This document shows, in pieces, positions 19,601 to 28,600 of a DNA stretch of 42,324 bases (the stretch's first letter is position 1; each line of letters opens with the position of its first letter). The stretch spans positions 1 through 42,324 of the forward strand of contig CAMUBY010000010.1 in NCBI GenBank assembly GCA_947087265.1, read 5' to 3'. The position numbers were made by a program, and so were the translations under genes. Below the pieces are notes generated by a model, which saw only the letters and a list, made by a program, of their open reading frames with translations, was not told the DNA's origin and ran no database searches. The DNA is from an uncultured Clostridia bacterium (lineage in GTDB: Bacteria; Bacillota; Clostridia; Christensenellales; Borkfalkiaceae).

Positions 19601-22600
19601 GTTTTGTATTTGATATTGCAGGTGCACTTACCTTTGAAGGTATTGGTCGTATCGAGGGTGGTTACAGTACAAATACCGCAGGCGGCATTCATATCGAAGG
19701 CAACGGTCAAGTCGATATGCAGAGCGGTTATATCGGAGGCAATTATACGACGTCTAACACGGACGGCGGTGCAATTACCGTTGGCGGCAAGTTCACCATG
19801 ACAGGCGGAATTATGAATGATAACGGCGGTCCTACTTGCGGCGGTATTTACGTTACCACGGACGGCACGTTTGAGCTCGGCGGTAACGGAACAAAAATCG
19901 AGCACAACTTTAAGGGTGGCATGATGGCCGCCGAATTTGCGAACATCTATCTTGAAAACCCCACGGGCAAGATTACGATTGTTTCGCCTCTTGACTCTTA
20001 CGCATACTACACACTTTCCAGAGACTCTATCGGACCTTTCACGGTCGGTTACAGTGCATTTGCGAACGGGGCAACGTTTGAATCGGAAGACCCGACCTAT
20101 ATCGTGGAGCCCACCTCTAACGGTATGGAATTGCAGTTCATCACGCACGACAATGCGCGCAACTGGGAATATGCGGTACAAACGAGTCTCGATAACGGCG
20201 GCGCCACGCAGGAATTCACCCTTTGGGAAGATTGGAATGCGGAGAACGGCGTATTCGGCACGGAAAATCCTTATTATATCAACGGCGCGTTGTACGTTCC
20301 CGTTGGCGCAAGCATTCTGTTCAACCAGAACGGTTATGCACTCAACCGTGGACTTGAATCGGTGCGTGCAAACGGTTATGTGATGTATGTTGCAGGCGAT
20401 TTAACGCTTGACGACCGTTCGTCGCAACAGACGGGTGTATTCACGGGCGGTAACAACTCGTCGAGCAATTCCGCAGGCGGCGTGTTTGTGGACCGTGACG
20501 CAACCTTCACGATGGAGGGCGGTAAGATTTCCGGCAACAACGTTTACGGCGCAGGTGGTGGCGGCGTCTACAATAACGGTACGTTCGTAATGAACGGCGG
20601 TAAAATCGGTGCGTTCGAAAAAGACGAAGTAAGTTATGTAGGAAACCGCGGTCTTGCAGGCGGCGTGTTCAACGGCGCTTACGGTACGTTCGTGATGAAC
20701 GGCGGTGGAATTGAAGGCAACGAAAGTACGAACAACGCCGGCGGCGTATATATTTATAACGGCGCAGATTCCAGTTTCACCATGAACGGCGGCGAAATTA
20801 TCAATAACACTGCTGAGAATGCAGGCGGTATTTATGCTGCAGGTAAGTTCACCATGACGGGCGGTGAAATTTCCGGAAATACTGCTACGACGAACGATGT
20901 CATTGCAGGCGGCGGTAGCGGCGTGTACGTTTCTGCAACCGGTGTCTTCACCATGACGGGCGGCGTTATACACGATAACAATGGTTTGAACGGCGTCCGC
21001 GTTTATTCGTCGGGTGTGCTCAATCTCGGCGGTAAAGCGCAGATTTATAACAATAAGAATACTGCGATTTACGATGCGACCGACCCTCATGAATACAGAA
21101 ACGTTTACCTCACAATCAGTACGCAGCGCGTGAACATTGTGAGCGAGTTTGAAGAAGGCGCTTATATCGGCGTTACGAGAGATGCTTCCGGTATCTTCAC
21201 TGCTAACTATGGCACGTATAATCCCACCGCATCTCCTGCAAACTTCTTCACCTCCGACGTCACGAAATATGCGGTTTCATCTGCTAACTGCGACGTCACG
21301 AATACGATTGAAGCGGTTATCGGTACGCCTGTGCCGAAACCTACGAAGTTGGAAAGCCCGACTTATGACGGCAATTCTCACGACATTATTTCCGGGTATG
21401 ATTCGAAATATATGTCATACGGAGAGCTTCCTGCAGGCGTAACCTACGACAAAAATAATAACGTATTCACGGCAATCAATGCGGGCGAATATACGCTTAC
21501 GTTTGAAGTGAAAGACGGGTTCTGCTGGCCGGACGGAAAGAGCGGTACGATTACCGTCATTGCAAAGATTTATCCTCGCATTGCTGTTCTCGAATGGCAG
21601 CATTTAACCGACCTTGTCTATAACACGAGAGAGCAGGTACCTACGGCAACTGTCGTGAACCTGGTACCCGGCGACGTCTGCGACGTTATCGTAACGGGTG
21701 GTCAGATTCATGCGGGTTCGTATACCGCAACAGCGTCCTTCCTTTCCAACCCCAATTATACGTTGGAAAATGCGGAACAGACGAACATCGAGAAGGGCTT
21801 TACAATTAGCAAAGCGCCCATCTCGGTGGAAATTCTCAACGAAACGGCGGCATATAAGACCCCCGAGGATTTGAAACTTCAAGCAAATGTATCTTCGGAC
21901 GGTATTACGTTTATCACTATCCCGAATTCGTCGGTAACTTACTCTGTAAATCCTGCAGATGCAAGTTTGATTGACCCTAGCGACCTTGCAAATGGCATTC
22001 TTACGGCGTTGAGCTCCACCGGTACGGTTCGCATTACGGCTTATGTTGCGGAAACGAGCGATACGTTGGCGGCTACCTCGCCCGAAAAAGAGATTGTTCT
22101 TGAAAAGGCAACGCCGAAACTTGGTTTGGAAGAAACGTCGGTAGAGTACGGCACTGATTTAGAGCTTGTGGTTATCGGTAACGATGAGGCGACTGCAACC
22201 GTTACGCTTCAAAACGATACGGGCGCAGCTGTTCTCAACGGTACAACGCTTACGCCTTCCAAAGCGGGTAAGGTGAAGATTACCATTTCCACCCCTGAAA
22301 CAACGAATTATTTCGCACATCAGGTTACGGTAACCGTAACAATCGACCCGAAAGTGTTGACCATTGAATGGGACGGTCCTTTTGAGTTCGACTACGACGG
22401 TTATGTTCACGGACCCAAAGCGCACGCAACGAATCTTGTCGATTCCGACGAATGCGATATTATTGTCAGCGGTCAGCAGAAGAACGCGGGTGAATATCTC
22501 GATGAAAACGGCGCGTATGCAGCACTTACGAGCAATCCCAACTACACACTTGAAGGTGCTGAAAACCGTTACCACGATTTCGAGATTCACAAAGTGTCGC

Positions 22601-25600
22601 TCCCTGTAGACGACAAAATCAGTTTGGTTGACAATACGGTTGATTACGGCGATACGCTTAAGCTTGCCATTACGGGCAACAAAGAAAAGGCGGAAGTGAC
22701 GTACGAAATTGCACAGCCGGAGGTCATCAATCCCAGCTGGCAGTACGGCGATGCAATCATCTATTACGGCGTTGATGCTGACGGTAACAAGCTTTCTGTG
22801 GAAGACCGTCTTGACCCCTTCACGGCAACTTTCGAGCCGACCGGAGACATTGGTTATGTTCTCGTGAAAGTAACAATCGGAGAATCCGAAAACTATACGG
22901 GTTGCGTATATTATGAGTATGTATTGATTCAAAAAGCCGCGCTTGAACCGACATTCTATACGGATGCAAGTACTGAATCGCGAGAAGTAATGTACGGCGA
23001 TGATAACTGCATCCTGGAAGTTGTCGGAAATGCAGAAAACGGAGTAGTGGACTTTACCGTTTTGGGCGGTACCGGTAAAGTGCACATTGTTGGTAATGTT
23101 TTGAAAGCGCTTCAAGTCGGTGAAGTGAATATCATGATGCACATTGCCGCAACGGAACACTACGACGAAATTTATGTATCGGAAAAAGTTACCATTATAC
23201 CTCGTCCGGTGATTCTTACTTGGAGCGTCGGCACATACATTTACGACGGAACGGAACAGAAACCTACGGCAATTATTTCTAACGCGGTATTCGGTGACCT
23301 ACTTACCGTAGTCGTGGAGGGTGCGATTGACGCAGGTAACCATACGGCAAAGGCTGTCGGCATCACCGGGCCTCAAAGCGCGAACTATACGCTGGATGAA
23401 GAAGAGGGTGCTCTTTTAATAACAACGCCGTTTACGATTCAGAAGCGCAAGATTGAAGCAATTACCTGGGGTAACCCTGAACTCCTTTTCAACGGCGAGT
23501 ATCAGGCTCCTTCGTATTCGTTTATCGGTTTAGTTTCGGGCGATACTTGCGAACTTGTCATTGAAAACATGGGCTTGCACGTCGGAACTTATACCGCAAC
23601 GGCTACCGGCGTTACAAACGATAATTACTATATCGATAATACGACGATTAACCGTTCGGTAACGTATAGAATTATTAAAGCTCCGATTACGCTTACAATT
23701 AACAATGAAGTCGCTTACTATTACAACGATACTATCATTGATTTGATAGGCAATATCGGTAACGGTGCGGTAACTTATACGATTACGACAAGCCCAGCGG
23801 GCATTGCAACGGTTACGCCGGACGGCATCATCTTTGCAACCGATTATGGCTATATCACTATTACGGTGAACGTAGCGGCTACGAGCGATACCTATTCAGG
23901 AACAGTAACCAAAACAATTCCCGTTGTGAAAGGCGAGGCTTCGCTTGACCTTGTTGAGACGGAAGTCATTTACGGCGATACGCTGAATATTGAGTTGAAG
24001 TCGAAATGGCATCCTGACCAGGTGTATTTCACATTAGTGAACGGCACGGACGAAGAGCATACAGGTTTGGCTGATTTCGATTCTCTTAACCGCATCTTGA
24101 CGGCTACCGGTGCAGGTGAAGTAACGATTATTATCTACACGCAGGAAACCGAGAAATATCTCGAAACCAAAAAGGAAATCACCATCACCATCCATAAACG
24201 GATTCTCACGGTTGATTGGAATGATACATTCACTTACGACGGTACGGCAAAATTGCCCATTGCTGAAAACATCGGCAATCTTGCATTCGATGACGATGCA
24301 CCCGAATTGACGCTTGACGGTGCGCAAACCGACGTGGGCAGTTACACGGCAACGGTTACGGGTATTTCTAACAAAAATTATGCATTGTTTGTAGATGAAG
24401 GAAGCTCGATTAACGGCTATGATGTTCCGTTTGTCATTGAAAAGGCAGATATGGAAATCACCGTGGCACCCGAACAGATTTATATCAACGAAACGGATGT
24501 TCCGATTATTCTTTCGGGCAATGAAAGCGGTAACAAACCCGAATATCAGTTGGTGAACAACACGGGTACAGCTGTTCTCAATACGGACGGAAATGGCAAC
24601 TTCACCATTACACCGAGCGCAGTCGGCGAAGTCGTTTTGATTGTTAAGATTCCCGCCTCGGATAATTACAACGCATTCGACGGCAAATTCACGATTGAAA
24701 TTTTGAGACTGGAAGGCGATATCAGCCTGGAAACGACAGAATTCTATTACGGCGATACGCTTAACTTGAATGTCATCGGTGAAGGCTCTGAAGACAGAAC
24801 GGTTACCTATACGATGGTTGACGGCACAGGTTCGGCACAGTTCGTAACTCCCGATTCGATTTTGGGTACGGGAGCCGGTACGGTAATTGTAACCGTAACT
24901 CTCGCTGCAACGGATACGTTTGCAGAAAAGACGTTTGACGTAACGGTATCGGTATTGCCTCGTCCCGTGGTACTTGAATGGACGATTGGCACTTACGAAT
25001 ACGACGGAACCGAACAGAAGCCTTCGGCAACCGTAACCAATCTTGTCGGTTCGGACGTTGTCAACGTCACCGTAAGCGGACATATCAACGCCGGTGTCGG
25101 TTTGATTGCTACTGCAACTGAGGTCGATAACCCGAATTACACGGTCGTGAACGGCACCAATATTACGGTAGCTTACAACATTGACCGCAAACTTGTAACG
25201 GTAGATTGGGATGCAACAACTTCGTTTGTGTACGACGGTGAACTTCATGCACCTACCGCAACGGTGACGGCAGGAAATTTGATTGGCACCGATACTTGCG
25301 ACGTAATTGTTAGCGGTGCACAGACCGACGCATACGACGCGTGGGTTGCAACGGTTGCGGGATTGAGCAACTCTAACTACAGAGTTGACCCGACTGCTGC
25401 AAACAGCAGTATCACGTTTGAAATTCTCACGGCAACTCCTACGGTCGAACTGGAACCCGTCACAATCCGTTATCATGAAGTCAGCGAGGTACTTTCGGTT
25501 ATTTGTACTCCTACGGGAGGAGATGTAACCTATACCATTATCAGCGGCGACGGCACGATTGCAGAACTCGTAGACGGTAACAAGATTCGCGGTTTGGAAC

Positions 25601-28600
25601 TTGGTACATTCACGCTTCAAATTCACGTGGATTCGACGATGGGTATTGCAGGCGTTCTCAACACGAATGAAGTCACCATTACGGTAGAACTTACCGTTGA
25701 AAAGGGTTGGCAGCCGTTTGAGTTGGCAGAAGATACGGTCGTTTACGGTTCGACGCTCACGCTTGACCTCACCGGATTTGATGAAACGGCAAGTTACACT
25801 TTTGTTCAAATTATCAATATTGCCGGTGATGACGGCGACGCAACTCTGAGCGGAAACGTTCTCACGCCGGTACACGTAGGTACGGTAAAAGTAAAAGTTG
25901 TTTACGATGAAACCGCGCACTACGAACAGACGACAAGAGAACTTTTGGTTACCATTACTCCTTATGTCTTAGAATTCGTTTGGGATAATGACCCTGCGGA
26001 CGACAAACTCGTATTCATCTATGACGGAACGGAACAGGCTCCTGTTGCGCTTCCTGCCGTAGACCTCTTCGGAGATGACGAATGCGAAATCTTGGTACAC
26101 GGTGCAACCAACGCAGGCAGCCATACCGCAACAGCTTACGGTACTTCGAATCCTAACTATACGATTGTCGGCAGCAAGTCTATGACCAACCATCCTACGC
26201 AGGATTTCGTAATTAAACAGCGCGTCGTTGTAATTGAGTGGAACGAAACAACGCTCGAATTTAACGGCGAACCGCAAACGCCTACGGCAACTATTGTCAA
26301 CCAGGTAGGAGGCGACGACGTATCGTTCACCTATTCGGGACATCAAACGGATTTGGGCTTCTACACAGATGACGAAAGGGCTAAGATTACCGGACTTACG
26401 GGTGCGGACAGCGCTAACTATACCTTGGACGGGGTCGACGATACTCTTCTTGAAACGGATTTCGAAATTGTAAAAGGACATCCGAACTTAGTTCTATCCG
26501 TTTCCAGTACGTCTATCACTTATTTGCAAACGGTAGATGTGTATCTTGCAGGCAACGTTGGTGAAGGTGAAGTAACCTACGAAGTTGTATACGGTTCTGG
26601 TACGTTCAACTTTGGCGAGGATGGCTCGGTTACGTTTACACCCGGTGGCGCAGGTACGGTTCAAATCCGCGCTCACGTTGCCGAGACAGACCGCACATAT
26701 GAGGCGGATTCTAATATCGTCACAATATCCGTTGCCAAAGCACATTGGTCGATAGGATTGTCTTATGACTCGTCTTATTTCGCTACAGGAACGTCGTTGC
26801 ATTGGGCTCCGGGTGTAGTACCTTATTCGTATCAGATTATGAATGAACCGTATAACGACAGGGGTGGCTCTTGGATGAATTACAATACCTTTGTCGGAAA
26901 CGGTGTTGGAACTTATCGAATTTGGATAAACTGGAATGGAAATGCGAACTTTGTGGGAGGCGATGCTTATGTATACGTCTACGTTGGTAGAAGACCGCTC
27001 ACAATTGATTGGGATACGTTAGAGTTTACCTATAACGGTCAAGTTCAAGCACCCGAGGTTACGACTCATACGCAAGCTCTTGGCGATAAATTCTCTGTCA
27101 GATTCGAGGGCGCAGGTGTCGATGCCGGCTCTTACGTAGCAAGTGCAGTCGGTTTGAACGGAGGAATCTATCGTTATGGCAAGTATTACTCGGCTGATAC
27201 CTATTATGTATTGACGGGTGACAACCTTTCGTCGAGCTATTCTATCGGACGTGCAGAAATTAATCCGGTTATCACAACGACGGACGCTGAATACCATATT
27301 CCTCTCCAACTTTTGCTAGACGGTAATTTGGGTAACGGCGCTGTCAGATACGAGTTGTTGGAAGGCGGTACCGGTTCGGCGACGATTGACGGAGATATCC
27401 TCAATCCTACGGGTCTTGGAACAGTTGTAGTGAAAGCGTATATCGAGCAAACGAAAAATTATCATGCTGCCGAATGTACGGCTATCATAACCATCGGCAA
27501 GAGAATTCCTCAACTTGTTCTTGATTCCGATACAGTAATTTACGGCGACACGTTACAACTTGTCGTCAACGGCAATGAGGAAAACGGACAGATTATGTTC
27601 TCCGTTGAAGACGGTACGGGTTCTGCAACCATTACGCCGAACAGCGGTATTCTGACGCCTGTCAGTGTTGGTACGGTAAAGGTAACTATTTCGGTTACGG
27701 AAACGGAAAACTTCCGTGCATTCACAGTAGAAAGAGAAGTAACGATTCTTCCTCGTCCGATTACGATTGAATGGGATGAAGATACGCTCGAATTTGAGTA
27801 TGACGGCACGTTAAAGACGCCTGTCGCTCACGTCGTAACCGGCGTGGTGAACGGCGATACGGTCGAAATTGACGTCATCGGTTCTCAGATTAACGCAGGC
27901 GTTTACACTGCAACTGCGTCGAGCGCGAACCCTAACTACGTTATCGACCCTGATTCCTTGAACATTACAACCGAATTTATGATTACTCCGAAAGTGGTTG
28001 AAATCAGTATCGACCAGGATGAGGCGTATTTGGGCGTTGCCCTTCCTCTTACGGTAACCAGTAACGTTCCTATTAACAGTTCTCAATTGGTGTTCACGGT
28101 AAGTGCGGCAGGCGGCGATGCAACCTTGCAAGGCAACGTTATTACCGGTACGCAAAGCGGTAAAGTGGTAGTAAGCGTAATGCTTCCTGCAACCGGCAAC
28201 TATCAGGGCGCTACAGACATGAAGATATTCGAAATCAAGAAGTACGTACCGAATATCGGATTGGAAACGAATGAAGTTGTTTACGGTTCGTCCATTAGCC
28301 TTGAAGAAACGGGCAACCTTGGCGAAGGAGCAGTAAGTTTCGCTCTTGCGCACGCACTCGGTGATACGGGTTCGGCTCTGTTGACAGGTAACACGCTGAA
28401 AGGCACTAAAGTCGGAACCGTAACCATTCGCATCACGGTTGCTCCGACTATGAACTACGACGGCGGCGACTTCGATGTAGTAGTAACCGTACTTCCCAGA
28501 CCTGTAATTCTTGTATGGGGCGGCGATGATTCCGTCTTCGAGTTCGAGTACAACGGCGAAGAACAATATCCTGAAGTTCGTGTTTTGAACGTTCTTTCCG

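Noticed and set aside
16825..20181. 1,118-codon open frame on the minus strand inside the giant gene
   Set aside because: It lies entirely antisense to repeats rich in ACG, GGC and AAC codons, whose complement rarely gives stops in that register. Its predicted product is Arg/Val/Cys/His-rich, low in protein-like features, and has no ribosome site. The sense strand has coherent domains throughout.
24034..25920. 628-codon open frame on the minus strand inside the giant gene
   Set aside because: Same cause as above: antisense of the YDG/MBG repeats, unnatural composition, no ribosome site or promoter.
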